Of a stretch of DNA of 64,000 nt, positions 1-12,296 are shown in pieces; position 1 is the stretch's first letter; each line of letters starts with the position of its first letter. The position numbers and the translations under genes were made by a program. The DNA is taken from NCBI RefSeq assembly GCF_036864975.1, contig NZ_CP104311.1:2297513-2361512 (forward strand), written 5' to 3'. The DNA comes from Methylococcus capsulatus. GTDB taxonomy: Bacteria > Pseudomonadota > Gammaproteobacteria > Methylococcales > Methylococcaceae. The notes beneath the pieces were generated by a model that saw only the letters and a list, made by a program, of their open reading frames with translations, did not search any database and was not told the DNA's origin.

Positions 1-155
1 CGGGCCAGGTTTAGGATCGCCGCGGCCGTGCGGGACGGGGTGGGTAGTGAGTCGCACAGCGTTGGCTTATGCATCGTCCGCGGCCCCGAGTCGAGACGTA
101 ACGAGGATTTCCGGTCTTCCGGCGCCAGGGCTGGAGAGCTTATCGCGGTTCATCT

Positions 156-3674
<3,519 letters not shown>

Positions 3675-4114
3675 GGTTTCCTTACGCGTGGTGAGCAGGG
3701 ACGGGGTCAGCCGCAGCTGGTTGAAGAGGTGGCGGCCATACAGGTCCGGACTGCGGCGTAGTCTAATGACAAATCGCTTGTGGCTTCAACCGGCTACGGT
3801 AGCAGGAAAAGCCATGTCGGCCGTTTGCCGCCGGGCCGCCTCATGCCCGGACCGTCTGCGACAATCAGCCGCATTGAAGGCACATGAGCGAGTTGCTACT
3901 GTGTCACCCACGTTCCATTGCCGATGAACTAAACATCGGTCCCGCACAGGAGCGCATTTCGGAACTTCCTCCGGGCTTGCCCTCAAAGCGCCGTCGAAGG
4001 GCCGGCAAAACAATAAATCCAAGATGTGGTTATGCATGGCTGGCCGCGCCCAGAAGAAGGTTGGCCGCCGTACGAATGGTCGATCGTAGCTTCACGCCAA
4101 GGAGATAGCCACCG
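3675..4114. other. Intergenic region between divergent kinase and regulator genes
   Basis: This 440-bp stretch separates the starts of the minus-strand sensor kinase and the plus-strand sigma-54-type regulator. It must hold both promoters. I see no convincing gene: the short open frames carry no recognisable motif or good ribosome site. A clear AAGGAGATA ribosome-binding site lies just before the ATG at 4115. No -24/-12 element or near-consensus sigma-70 promoter stands out. Confidence 0.6.
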
Positions 4115-5812
4115 ATGTTGAGCGAACAGTACCTCTCATCCGTTTCCAGACCCGTCGAATTTCCCGATTGGAACCGTTTCAGCAGTGTGTACGTGGACCG
4201 GCCCGATCAGGCATGGGAATGGATGCGTCAGACGGGGGTTCTGCCGGCCGCTCTGGATTGGGTCCGCCCGGAAGTGGCCGAGGCGTGGTGCCGCTGCTTC
4301 GAGGACTGCCGGCTTCCGCCGGGCACCGACGACTGGCCCTGCAAGGCCGAACCGGATGCTCCGGCCCCGTCCGTTTCTGTGGAACTTGCGTCGGTGTGGG
4401 AACGGGTCCGCGGCGTTTTCGATTTCCTTAAAGGCGCCCAGGCGGCCCTCATCGTCGCGGACGCCCATTGCCGGATTTTTCGGGTTTTGGATGACGGACT
4501 GCGGATGGCGCCCGTCGTGCGGGAGGTGCTCAAAACCGGGGCCGACTGGCGGGAAGAGGTGCTCGGCAACAACGGCATCGGCAGCGCGGCGGTGCTGGGT
4601 ACCGCAGTCGCCTTCGAAGGCAAGGAGCACTACAGTGCGAGATTACATGCCCTGGTGACCGCCGGCTGTCCGCTGCGGAATGCGGCCGGCGAAACAGCCG
4701 CCGTGGTTGGTTTGGTGAGCGACCAGCGTGGTTCCTCAGGCGCATTGCTTGCCTTTCTGCGCATGGCGTGCAACGGGTTGACCGCGCCCGCTGCCGAGCA
4801 AAGCCGAAGGACCGGAGACAGGCCCGAAGTGCCAGCCGGTTTTTCGCCAGGTGAACAGGGCCTGATCCGGGATGCGGCGATCGAGGGGCTCCTCGACAAG
4901 GCTCTGCGTTTGCAGGAGCGTGGCATACCGCTGCTCGTCAGCGGCGAATCGGGTACGGGAAAAGAATACCTGGTCCGCTTTGCCCATCGCTTCGGGCCGC
5001 GGCGGAAAGGGCCGCTGGTGGCCGTCAACTGCGCATCGATTCCCAAGGATCTCATCGAGAGCGAACTGTTCGGTTACGAAGCCGGCAGTTTCACCGGCGC
5101 CCGCAGCCGCGGAAAGCCGGGAAAATTTCTCCTGGCCGATGGCGGCGTGCTGTTTCTCGACGAAATCGGCGATATGAGCTTCGATCTCCAGGCGACGCTG
5201 CTGCGTGTCCTGGAGACTGGCGAATTCGTGCCGGTCGGCGGTGCCAAACCCTTGCGCGTCGACGTCCAGGTCGTGGCAGCCACCAATGTCGATTTGCAGG
5301 AAGCGATCCGCCAGGGACGTTTCCGGCGCGACCTGTATTACAGGCTCAACGGCGCGCGCCTGCACCTGCCACCCCTGCGGCAACGGCCCGACCGGTGTCG
5401 AATCTTCCAAGCGGTGTTCGAACAGGAGGCCGCGGCGGCGGGAGCATCCCGGATTCGTTTGGGCGAAGACGTCATGGCTCTGTTCGAGCGCCACCCCTGG
5501 CCGGGAAACCTGCGGGAGTTACGCAACGTGATCAGGAATGCCTTGTTCGTCTGCTCCGGCGGCGTATTGACAGTGGCCGATCTGCCGACCGATTTTCTCG
5601 AAGAGGCGGAGCAATGCGCAGCATGTGCCGCCCCGGATGGCCGGGAGGCCGCCTGGTCCGCCGACGCGCTGAGCCTATCGAAAATGGAGTCGGAAAGCAT
5701 CGCCGCGGCGATCTGCAGGTGCCGCGGCAATATGAGTCAGGCTGCTCGCGTTCTGGGGATTGCGCGCTCGACGCTGTACAAGAAAATCTCCCGTTACGGC
5801 TTGAGCGCTTGA
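4115..5812 (+). CDS. Sigma-54-dependent transcriptional activator (GAF, AAA+, Fis-type HTH)
   Basis: A 565-residue bacterial enhancer-binding protein of the AcoR type. The N-terminal 210 residues form a GAF-like sensory region. A AAA+ domain follows, with Walker A GESGTGKE at about 277-284, the sigma-54 contact loop GSFTGA at about 324-329 (a GAFTGA variant) and Walker B-type LFLDEIGD near 350. The C-terminus (about 525-565) has a Fis-type helix-turn-helix with AARVLGIARSTLYKKI. It should bind upstream activating sequences and use ATP to open sigma-54 promoters. There is no N-terminal receiver domain, so control is probably by ligand binding to the GAF region, not phosphorylation. The start is set by a strong AAGGAGATA site 6 bases upstream. 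Its target is unknown; the formate dehydrogenase operon downstream is a candidate only by proximity. Confidence 0.92.
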   Translation: MLSEQYLSSVSRPVEFPDWNRFSSVYVDRPDQAWEWMRQTGVLPAALDWVRPEVAEAWCRCFEDCRLPPGTDDWPCKAEPDAPAPSVSVELASVWERVRGVFDFLKGAQAALIVADAHCRIFRVLDDGLRMAPVVREVLKTGADWREEVLGNNGIGSAAVLGTAVAFEGKEHYSARLHALVTAGCPLRNAAGETAAVVGLVSDQRGSSGALLAFLRMACNGLTAPAAEQSRRTGDRPEVPAGFSPGEQGLIRDAAIEGLLDKALRLQERGIPLLVSGESGTGKEYLVRFAHRFGPRRKGPLVAVNCASIPKDLIESELFGYEAGSFTGARSRGKPGKFLLADGGVLFLDEIGDMSFDLQATLLRVLETGEFVPVGGAKPLRVDVQVVAATNVDLQEAIRQGRFRRDLYYRLNGARLHLPPLRQRPDRCRIFQAVFEQEAAAAGASRIRLGEDVMALFERHPWPGNLRELRNVIRNALFVCSGGVLTVADLPTDFLEEAEQCAACAAPDGREAAWSADALSLSKMESESIAAAICRCRGNMSQAARVLGIARSTLYKKISRYGLSA

Positions 5813-5908
5813 GATCAGGCGCAGGCGATGCCGGAAAGCCGGGTGTGCGGAGCCGGTCCTGCCGCAGACTGAGCCGAGTCGAAACAACCGGGTCGTCCGC
5901 GCCTTTCT

Positions 5909-6094
5909 TTAATCTTTGCACTCCTCGCAACTGCCCGGCACATCGTGTTGCTGGGAGCCCAGCACGAATTCCCGTCCTTTTTCCGTAAATCCCGAGGTGG
6001 CCGCAAGAATCTCCCGCCGGTATTTGTGCACCAGGTAGCCGGCGGCGATGCCCAGACCGAATACCAGCAAAGGATGCCTGAACAGGTATTTCAT
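5909..6094 (-). CDS. Small single-pass membrane protein, 61 aa
   Basis: A short protein beginning MKYLFRHP, with one hydrophobic helix (about residues 8-25, rich in Gly, Ala and Leu) followed by a basic KYRRE stretch. That arrangement places the C-terminal half in the cytoplasm. The tail ends in CEEC, a possible metal or redox pair. I prefer the ATG at 6094 over an upstream TTG because AGGAACG lies 7-8 bases before it. It is the last gene of a minus-strand run after ppnP and a 37-residue membrane protein. The general look (helix plus charged tail) recalls YtxH-type small proteins, but I cannot assign a function. Confidence 0.6.
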   Translation of the reverse strand: MKYLFRHPLLVFGLGIAAGYLVHKYRREILAATSGFTEKGREFVLGSQQHDVPGSCEECKD

Positions 6095-6210
6095 CGATTC
6101 GTTCCTCAAATCAGGTTGTTTGACGTCCGTTGCGCGCTCTGCTGCGAGGCACGCTTACGGTTCCGCAGTGATGATATCACCAGTACTGGATGCGATCAGG
6201 GAGCCTGGAT

Positions 6211-6324
6211 TTACGGTGCGTAGACCGCAGCGCCGAGCCGGAACAGGTAGAACAGGAGTTCCAGCGCGGCGATGCCCAGAGCGATCTCAAGCAGTTTGCG
6301 CAGGTACAAGGAGTTTCGTTTCAT
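6211..6324 (-). CDS. Very small membrane protein, 37 aa
   Basis: A 37-codon frame starting MKRNSLYLRKLLEIALGIAA and ending with a TAA stop. Residues 11-30 form one hydrophobic helix with an N-terminal basic flank (KR, RK), the usual cytoplasmic-in topology. A purine-rich AGGAAGGTGAAGGGCGGG tract lies immediately before the ATG and supports translation. It sits 35 bases after ppnP on the same strand, and another small membrane-protein gene follows. Function is unknown. A gene this short could be chance, but start, ribosome site, helix and operon position all agree. Confidence 0.5.
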   Translation of the reverse strand: MKRNSLYLRKLLEIALGIAALELLFYLFRLGAAVYAP

Positions 6325-6359
6325 CCCGCCCTTCACCTTCCTGTCGTGCGGCCAAGGCT

Positions 6360-6671
6360 TCACCCGAAGTGGCACACGTAATGGAGCGTATCGTTCACCT
6401 CGATCCGGAAGCCGCTGTTTCCTGGAACGCTGAACGAATCACCGGCCTGATAGCTTTGCCACTCGGTTTGGCCGGCGAGCTGGACGCGGCATCCGCCGGT
6501 GAGGATTTCCATGATTTCCGGGACGCCGGTTTGAAAGTGCAGAGCGGAGGGCAGGATCACTCCCAAGGTTTTGCGGCTGCCATCCGGGAACAGCACGGTG
6601 TGGCTGATGCATTTGCCATCGAAATAAACATTGGCTTGTTTGACGATGCTGACGTTGTCGAACTGGCCCAT
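6360..6671 (-). CDS. ppnP: Pyrimidine/purine nucleoside phosphorylase (DUF1255 cupin)
   Basis: A 103-residue cytoplasmic cupin protein matching the PpnP (YaiE) family in length and layout. It starts MGQFDNVSI and carries the family's [19 protein letters not shown] and GDSFSVPG segments and a C-terminal YVCHF ending. PpnP phosphorolyses a broad range of nucleosides to free base and ribose-1-phosphate, feeding nucleoside salvage. I use the ATG at 6671, preceded by CAGGAT, and not an upstream in-frame start. It lies 64 bases after the formate dehydrogenase gamma gene. A TATAAT-containing promoter candidate lies in that gap, so it may be transcribed separately. Confidence 0.88.
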   Translation of the reverse strand: MGQFDNVSIVKQANVYFDGKCISHTVLFPDGSRKTLGVILPSALHFQTGVPEIMEILTGGCRVQLAGQTEWQSYQAGDSFSVPGNSGFRIEVNDTLHYVCHFG

Positions 6672-6695
6672 GGGTGAAATCCTGGTTTGCAAAAG

Positions 6696-6717
6696 GGCCG
6701 GGTATTATAGACCGGCC
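6696..6717 (-). promoter_or_regulatory. Candidate ppnP promoter with inverted repeat around its -10 box
   Basis: On the minus strand a perfect TATAAT (6709-6704) lies 33 bases before the ppnP start. The hexamer 17 bases upstream, CTGCCG, matches the -35 consensus at only 3 of 6 positions. The -10 box is flanked by inverted 6-bp arms, GGCCGG and CCGGCC, 10 bases apart. The arms could be an operator or the remnant of a terminator for the upstream formate dehydrogenase operon. Promoter activity is inferred. Confidence 0.4.
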
Positions 6718-6735
6718 GGAGGATGACGGCAGTGC

Positions 6736-7371
6736 CTACTCCCCGCCGGTCACCCGCCGATACCAGCCCGGATGATGCTTGCGCGCCCAGGCCCGGGTCA
6801 CAGTGCCGCGGACCATCGCACCGATGGTGCCCTTGATCCACAAGGCGGCGTAGATGTGGACGATGATGCCGGCGATCATGACGAAGGCGCAGAGCGCATG
6901 GAGCAGCAGCGCCAGGCGGACCACGCCGATGTCGAAATAAGGTGCGAACCAGGGCCGCCAGATCACGATGCCGGTAAGGAGCAGGGCGGGGATGGTGGTG
7001 ACCATGGTCCAGAACAGCATCTTCTGGCCGGCATTGTAGCGGTCCACTTCCGGCAGCCGGTCTTCGCGGTTCCTCACCACGTCGGCGATCCGGCGGAGCC
7101 AGACGATGTCGTTCAGGGTTAGCAGGTTGTGATGCCAGAATTTGAGCGCCAGGGCGCTGAACGACACGAACATCACTACGCCGATGTAAGGGTGCAGGAT
7201 GCGGGTCCAGGTGGGCCCGCCGAAGAACTGGGTGAACCAGAACAGGGCGGGATGGAACAGCGCCAGGCCGGAGAAGCTCAGGAGCAGGAAGGTGAGGGCG
7301 GTGATCCAGTGGTTCAGACGCTCTGCCGGGCTGTAGCGCTCGATGCGCGAGGGATTCCGGTTGCTGCTCAT
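6736..7371 (-). CDS. Formate dehydrogenase gamma subunit, cytochrome b556 type
   Basis: A 211-residue integral membrane protein of the FdnI/FdoI family. After a short cytoplasmic start ([22 protein letters not shown]) there are four predicted transmembrane helices. Histidines in the first and last helices (such as LNHW and LLHAL) are candidate heme b ligands. The subunit anchors the periplasmic catalytic subunits and passes electrons to the quinone pool. The start at 7371 overlaps the stop of the beta gene in an ATGA arrangement, showing translational coupling and deciding against a longer N-terminus. It is the last gene of the alpha-beta-gamma operon. Confidence 0.92.
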   Translation of the reverse strand: MSSNRNPSRIERYSPAERLNHWITALTFLLLSFSGLALFHPALFWFTQFFGGPTWTRILHPYIGVVMFVSFSALALKFWHHNLLTLNDIVWLRRIADVVRNREDRLPEVDRYNAGQKMLFWTMVTTIPALLLTGIVIWRPWFAPYFDIGVVRLALLLHALCAFVMIAGIIVHIYAALWIKGTIGAMVRGTVTRAWARKHHPGWYRRVTGGE

Positions 7372-8240
7372 GCCTTTTTCTCCTCTTCGTCTTCCCCGGT
7401 CTCGTTGGGGCCGACCGTGACATAGTGGAAAAACCCGGCCAGCGCGGTGAGCGCCAAGGCAGCGGTGGCCAGGGGCTTGAAGATGCCTTTCCACAGTCCG
7501 ACCAGGCTACTGATTTGCGGGTTTTGAGGCAGACCGTCGTAGAGCTGCGGTTTGTCGGCATGATGCAACACATACATCACGTGGGTACCGCCCACGCCGG
7601 CCGGGTCGTAGAGGCCGGCGTGCTCGAAGCCGCGTTCCTTGAGGTCGGCGATGCGCTCGTTGGCGTGTTCAATCATGTCTTCCTTGCTGCCGAACACCAG
7701 CGCCTGAGTCGGGCAGGACTTGATGCAGGCCGGCTCCAGCCCCACCGACACGCGGTCCGAACACAGTGTGCACTTGTAGGCTTTGCCGTCCTTGGGAGAA
7801 AGGCGGGGAATGTCGAACGGGCAGCCGGCGATGCAGTAGCCGCAGCCGATGCAGTTTTCCTCGTGGAAATCGACGATGCCATTACTGTATTGGATGATCG
7901 CGCCGGGCGAGGGGCAGGCCTTGAGGCAGCCGGGGTCGGCGCAGTGCATGCAGCCGTCCTTGCGGATCAGCCATTCGAGGGTGCCGTTTTCCTCGGTCTC
8001 GGTAAAGCGCATCAGGGTCCAGGAATTGGCGGTGAGATCATGGGGGTTCTGGTAAGAACCCTCGTTGATGCCGACTTCTTCCCGCAGATCGTTCCATTCC
8101 TGGCAGGCCGACTGGCAGGCTTTGCAGCCGATGCACTTGGTGACGTCGATGAGCTTGGCCACCTCCGTCGTCTGCCGCTGCTGTGGGCTGGGCGTCGTGG
8201 TGGCGGAGCGGCGGACGATGTCGAGGGATTGCAATGCCAT
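7368..8240 (-). CDS. Formate dehydrogenase iron-sulfur (beta) subunit
   Basis: A 290-residue ferredoxin-type subunit of the FdnH/FdoH family. Four Cys clusters bind [4Fe-4S] centres: [38 protein letters not shown], and CTLC with a distal CIKSCP. They form the electron wire from the molybdopterin subunit to cytochrome b. A hydrophobic helix near residues 255-275 anchors it, and the tail ends in the acidic GEDEEEKKA. The ATG at 8240 lies 2 bases after the stop of the alpha gene. It overlaps the gamma gene by 4 bases. Confidence 0.95.
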   Translation of the reverse strand: MALQSLDIVRRSATTTPSPQQRQTTEVAKLIDVTKCIGCKACQSACQEWNDLREEVGINEGSYQNPHDLTANSWTLMRFTETEENGTLEWLIRKDGCMHCADPGCLKACPSPGAIIQYSNGIVDFHEENCIGCGYCIAGCPFDIPRLSPKDGKAYKCTLCSDRVSVGLEPACIKSCPTQALVFGSKEDMIEHANERIADLKERGFEHAGLYDPAGVGGTHVMYVLHHADKPQLYDGLPQNPQISSLVGLWKGIFKPLATAALALTALAGFFHYVTVGPNETGEDEEEKKA

Positions 8241-8242
8241 GG

Positions 8243-11200
8243 TCAAACCTCCAGCCGCCCTTTGAGGACGCGCGTCAGCCAGGACGACTTCTCGGTCGCA
8301 CCCGCAGTTCCATTGCCGCCGGAGCGCCTGCGCTCTTCCTGAACTTCGCCCCGTTTTCGGGTGTGCGGCCCGGGTTCGGACAGGTCTTTTTCGACTTTGA
8401 CCAGGAACGCTTTGTATTCGGGAGTCTGGGTATTGGCGTCGCCCAGGTAAGGCGTCAGATTGTTGGCGAAAAAGCCTTTGCGGGTCTGACCCTGCAAGCC
8501 CCAGTGCACTGGGATGCCGATCTGGTGCACAGTCTGGCCCGCCACCGTCAGCGGCTTGATGCGCTTGGTGACCATGGCGACGGCTTTGATGAAGCCGCGC
8601 TTGGAGCGCACCGTGACGATTTCGCCATTGGCGATGCCCAGTTCCCGCGCCAGTTCCTGGCCGATTTCCACAAACTGCTCCGGTTGCAGCGAGGCATTGA
8701 TGCGTACGTGGTCGGTCCAGGTGTTGAAGAGTTCGGTAAGGCGGTAGGTGGTGGCGACATAGGGGAAGTCGTCCTTGCCGCCCAGCATGGCCTTGTCGCC
8801 GGGAAATACCCGCGTCGCCGGGTTGCTGACCACCTTGGGATGCAGCGGATTGGTGTCCAGGGGCGTTTCGTAGGGCTCGTAATGCTCGGGGAAGGGGCCG
8901 TCGGCCAGCCGGTCGGCGCCGAACAGCCTTCCCACCCCTTCCGGGTTCATGATGAAAGGCGACATGTCGCTGCCCGGCGGGACGTCGGCCTTATAGTCAG
9001 GCACGTCCAGTCCGGTCCAGCGGGCGCCGTCCCAGTGGATGATGGGACGTTTTTCGTTCCAGGGCTTGCCGTCCGGATCGCAGGAGGCGCGGTTGTAGAG
9101 GATGCGCCGGTTGGCCGGCCAGGCCCAGGCCCAGCCGGGGGCTATCCCCAAGCCGGTGGGATCGGATGTGTCACGGCGCGCCATCTGGTTACCGGCTTCG
9201 GTGAAGGCGCCACTGAAAATCCAGTTGCCGCAGGCGGTGCTGCCATCGTCCTGCAACTGGGCGAAGCCGGCCAGTTGCTGGCCGGCCTTGACCAGTATCC
9301 GCGCCGGGTCCTTGGGATCGGCGATGTCGGCCAGGGCGTAGCCGCTGTATTCCTTGGCCAGTTCTTCCGGCGTGGGCTCCTCCGGTTTTTGGTAGGGCCA
9401 GTGCAGGTTGAGGATGGGCTCCGGGAAAGCCCCGCCTTCTTTTTCATACATTTCGCGCAGATGCAGGTACAGGGCGGACATGATTTCGATGTCGTTGCGT
9501 GATTCGCCGGGGGGTTCCGCGCCCTTCCAGTGCCATTGCAGCCAGCGGGAGCTGTTGACCAGGGAGCCGTCCTCTTCGGCGAAGCAGGTGGTCGGCAGAC
9601 GGAACACTTCGGTCTGGATGTCGGCGGGATTCACTGGATTGTACTCGCCGTGGTTTTGCCAGAAGACGGAAGTATCGGTGGCCAAGGGATCCATGACGAC
9701 CAGGAACTTCAGTTTGGCGAGGGCGGTGGCGATCTTACCCTTGTCGGGATATGAGGCCAGCGGGTTGAAGCCCTGGCAGATGAAACCGTTGACTTTGCCT
9801 TGGGCCATCAGGTCGAACATGCGCAGGCTGTCATAGGGCTTGTCCAGCTTGGGCAGCCAGTCGTAGCAGTAGTCGTTGTCCCGGCTGGCCGCTTTGCCGT
9901 ACCAGGCTTTCATCAGGCTGGTGTGGAACTTGGGCAGGTTCGACCAGTAACTGAGCTGGCCCGGCCGCAGCGGTTTGAGCGTGCGTTTTTCCAGGTAAAC
10001 GGCGCGGCTGGTTTCGCTGTCCGTGGGCAAGGTGATGTAGCCGGGCAGCATGTCGGTGAGCAGTCCCAGATCGCTCAGTCCCTGGATGTTGGAATGGCCG
10101 CGCAAGGCATTGACGCCGCCGCCGGAGACGCCGATGTTGCCCAGCAGAAGCTGGATCATGGCCATGACGCGGATGTTCTGTACGCCCACCGAATGGTGGG
10201 TCCAGCCGAGGGCGTAGAGGCTGGTGAGGGTGCGGTCGGGCACGGCGGTGGAGGCGATCAGGTCGCAGATTTTCAAGAAAGCGTCCCTGGGCGTGCCGGT
10301 CAGCTCGGTCACCTTGTCCGGCGTATAGCGTTCGACGTGGGTCTTCAGTAACTGGAACACGCAGCGGGGATGTTGGAGTGTCGGGTCGATCCTGGCATAG
10401 CCGTGCTCGTCCAGCTCATAGGTCCAGGTGCTGCGGTCGTAGTGCTGCTCGGTCTTGCTGGCGTCGTAGCCGCTGAAAAGGCCGTCCTGGAAGTGGAAAT
10501 CCTCCCGCACGATGAAGGCGGCGTTGGTATAGGCCCGCACGTATTCATGGTTGATCGCGTCCTTCTCCAGCAGATAGCGGATCACGCCGTTGAGGAATGC
10601 GATGTCGGTACCGGCGCGGATGGGGGCATAGAAGTCGGCCACTGCCGCCGTGCGGTTGAAGCGCGGGTCCACCACGATGAGTCTGGCTTTGTTCCTGGCC
10701 TTGGCTTCGATGGCCCACTTGAAGCCCACTGGATGGGCCTCGGCCGGGTTGCCGCCCATCACCAGGATGACATCAGCGTTCTTGATGTCCATCCAGGTGT
10801 TGGTCATCGCGCCGCGGCCGAAGCTGGATGCCAGGGCCGATACGGACGGCGCGTGGCAGATGCGGGCCTGACTGTCCAACATGACTATTCCCAAGGCGCG
10901 GGCGATCTTGTTGGTCAGGTAGCCGGTTTCGTTGGAGCCGGCGGATGCGGCCAGAAAACCCAGAGAGGTCCAGCGGTTGACCGTCTGGCCCTGCTCGTTC
11001 TTGGCGATGAAATTCCGGTCACGGTCCTCTTTCAACAGCTGGGCGATGCGTTCGAGGGCCCAGTCCCAGGACACGCGCTTCCATGCATTGCTGCCGGGGG
11101 CGCGATATTCCGGGTATTTCAGGCGCGAGGGGCTGCGGACGAAATCCAGCAGACCCGCACCTTTGGGGCAGAGACTGCCGCGGCTGACCGGGTGATCCGG

Positions 11201-11443
11201 GTCGCCTTCGATGTGTATGATTTCCGCCTTGGCGTTCTTGGCCTTGTCGCCCAGACTGTACATGATGAGGCCGCAAGCTACCGAGCAATACGGGCAGGTA
11301 TTGCGGGTTTCCGTCGTGCGCGCCAGTTTGAACTGTCGCACTTCCGCCAGCGCCTCCCGGGGCGAAAATCCCATGACGGCCAGCGAGGAACCCCCGAGCG
11401 TTGCGGCACTCAGCCTGAAAAATTGGCGCCGGGTGACTTGCAT
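8243..11443 (-). CDS. Formate dehydrogenase alpha subunit, molybdopterin, Cys-type (FdnG/FdoG family)
   Basis: A 1,066-residue catalytic subunit that oxidises formate to CO2 in the periplasm. It begins with a twin-arginine signal ([10 protein letters not shown] then a hydrophobic stretch), so it is exported folded with its cofactor. A [4Fe-4S] motif (CPYCSVACG and later LCPKG) follows. The active-site segment reads [14 protein letters not shown]: Cys196 sits at the position of selenocysteine in E. coli FdnG, so no Sec machinery is needed. Downstream come conserved [21 protein letters not shown] and a C-terminal molybdopterin dinucleotide-binding domain. The start at 11443 is set by an AGGAGG site and the signal peptide; a longer frame exists upstream but has no support. 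In a C1-using organism this enzyme would deliver formate electrons to quinone. Confidence 0.95.
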   Translation of the reverse strand: MQVTRRQFFRLSAATLGGSSLAVMGFSPREALAEVRQFKLARTTETRNTCPYCSVACGLIMYSLGDKAKNAKAEIIHIEGDPDHPVSRGSLCPKGAGLLDFVRSPSRLKYPEYRAPGSNAWKRVSWDWALERIAQLLKEDRDRNFIAKNEQGQTVNRWTSLGFLAASAGSNETGYLTNKIARALGIVMLDSQARICHAPSVSALASSFGRGAMTNTWMDIKNADVILVMGGNPAEAHPVGFKWAIEAKARNKARLIVVDPRFNRTAAVADFYAPIRAGTDIAFLNGVIRYLLEKDAINHEYVRAYTNAAFIVREDFHFQDGLFSGYDASKTEQHYDRSTWTYELDEHGYARIDPTLQHPRCVFQLLKTHVERYTPDKVTELTGTPRDAFLKICDLIASTAVPDRTLTSLYALGWTHHSVGVQNIRVMAMIQLLLGNIGVSGGGVNALRGHSNIQGLSDLGLLTDMLPGYITLPTDSETSRAVYLEKRTLKPLRPGQLSYWSNLPKFHTSLMKAWYGKAASRDNDYCYDWLPKLDKPYDSLRMFDLMAQGKVNGFICQGFNPLASYPDKGKIATALAKLKFLVVMDPLATDTSVFWQNHGEYNPVNPADIQTEVFRLPTTCFAEEDGSLVNSSRWLQWHWKGAEPPGESRNDIEIMSALYLHLREMYEKEGGAFPEPILNLHWPYQKPEEPTPEELAKEYSGYALADIADPKDPARILVKAGQQLAGFAQLQDDGSTACGNWIFSGAFTEAGNQMARRDTSDPTGLGIAPGWAWAWPANRRILYNRASCDPDGKPWNEKRPIIHWDGARWTGLDVPDYKADVPPGSDMSPFIMNPEGVGRLFGADRLADGPFPEHYEPYETPLDTNPLHPKVVSNPATRVFPGDKAMLGGKDDFPYVATTYRLTELFNTWTDHVRINASLQPEQFVEIGQELARELGIANGEIVTVRSKRGFIKAVAMVTKRIKPLTVAGQTVHQIGIPVHWGLQGQTRKGFFANNLTPYLGDANTQTPEYKAFLVKVEKDLSEPGPHTRKRGEVQEERRRSGGNGTAGATEKSSWLTRVLKGRLEV

Positions 11444-11617
11444 GACGTCCTCCTGCGGGAAAAAGTCTGACAAGGGAGCTAAGGTACTCGTGGGGCGATT
11501 GTAAGCCTTCGGGCGGGTTTCGCCTATCTCTGCAACATCAGGACGGCCGCGGCGTTCCAGAGCTGTTGGAGAAGCGTAAGATTGTCGGCCTGTTCCGTCC
11601 AAAGCGAGGTATGGGCG
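11444..11617. promoter_or_regulatory. Divergent control region of formate dehydrogenase and pcm
   Basis: This 174-bp gap separates two divergent starts and must hold both promoters. On the minus strand TACAAT (11503-11498) is a possible -10 box about 55 bases before the formate dehydrogenase start, but its -35 partner (TAGGCG) is weak. No operator palindrome stands out. Confidence 0.25.
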
Positions 11618-12295
11618 ATGAGTCTGTCCCAGATGATGCGGGACCTCGAGGCCGAGGTCTCGCTGACGCGCCATCTCACCGGCCGCGGCAGGCTGTCACC
11701 CGAGGTGATGAAAGCCATGCGCAAGGTTCCGCGGCATCGCTTCGTGCCTGCCGACCGGGTGCAGTTCGCTTTCGACAACGGTCCGGTCCCCATCGGTTGC
11801 GGCCAGACCATCTCCCAGCCCTTCATCGTGGCGCTGATGACCGATCTGCTGAATCCGAAGAAGGAGTCGGTCATCCTCGAAATCGGCGCCGGCTCCGGCT
11901 ATCAGGCGGCGATCCTGTCGCACCTGGTGAAGCGGGTCTACACGGTCGAAATCATCCCGGAACTGGGCGAGCAGGCGGCCGAGAGGCTGAAAAAACTCGG
12001 CTATCGCAACGTGGAAGTGCGCATCGGCGACGGCTACTTCGGCTGGCCCGAACACGCGCCCTACGACGGCATCATCGTTACCGCGGCCGCACCTTATGTC
12101 CCCGATCCCTTGATCGAGCAGCTCAAGCCCGGGGGGCGCATGGTGATTCCGGTCGGCCTGCCTTACCACCATCAGGAATTGATGACGGTAGACAAGAACG
12201 CCCAAGGTGAAATCGAGACCCGCAGCGTGCTGCCCGTGGCTTTCGTGCCACTGACCGGCGAAGGCGAGTACCGTCCCGGGCCGGAGCGGGCATGA
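11618..12295 (+). CDS. pcm: Protein-L-isoaspartate O-methyltransferase
   Basis: A 225-residue cytoplasmic SAM-dependent enzyme that methylates isoaspartyl residues in damaged proteins so they can be repaired. Family motifs include VPRHRFVPADR, GQTISQPFIVALMTDLL, the SAM-binding loop LEIGAGSGYQAAIL, and GDGYFGWPEHAPYDGIIVTAA. I chose the ATG at 11618 (MSLSQ), preceded by GAGGT, because an upstream in-frame TTG start adds residues not typical of the family. Its stop is one base before the rtcA start, so the two are almost certainly co-transcribed. Confidence 0.95.
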   Translation: MSLSQMMRDLEAEVSLTRHLTGRGRLSPEVMKAMRKVPRHRFVPADRVQFAFDNGPVPIGCGQTISQPFIVALMTDLLNPKKESVILEIGAGSGYQAAILSHLVKRVYTVEIIPELGEQAAERLKKLGYRNVEVRIGDGYFGWPEHAPYDGIIVTAAAPYVPDPLIEQLKPGGRMVIPVGLPYHHQELMTVDKNAQGEIETRSVLPVAFVPLTGEGEYRPGPERA

Positions 12296-12296
12296 C

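Noticed and set aside
3786-4108. Small open frames on both strands between the kinase and regulator
   Set aside because: No ribosome site, no hydrophobic or domain pattern; more likely promoter region.
8243-11674. Longer formate dehydrogenase start and a possible in-frame UGA selenocysteine
   Set aside because: The Tat signal and AGGAGG site fix the start at 11443, and the active-site codon is TGC (Cys).
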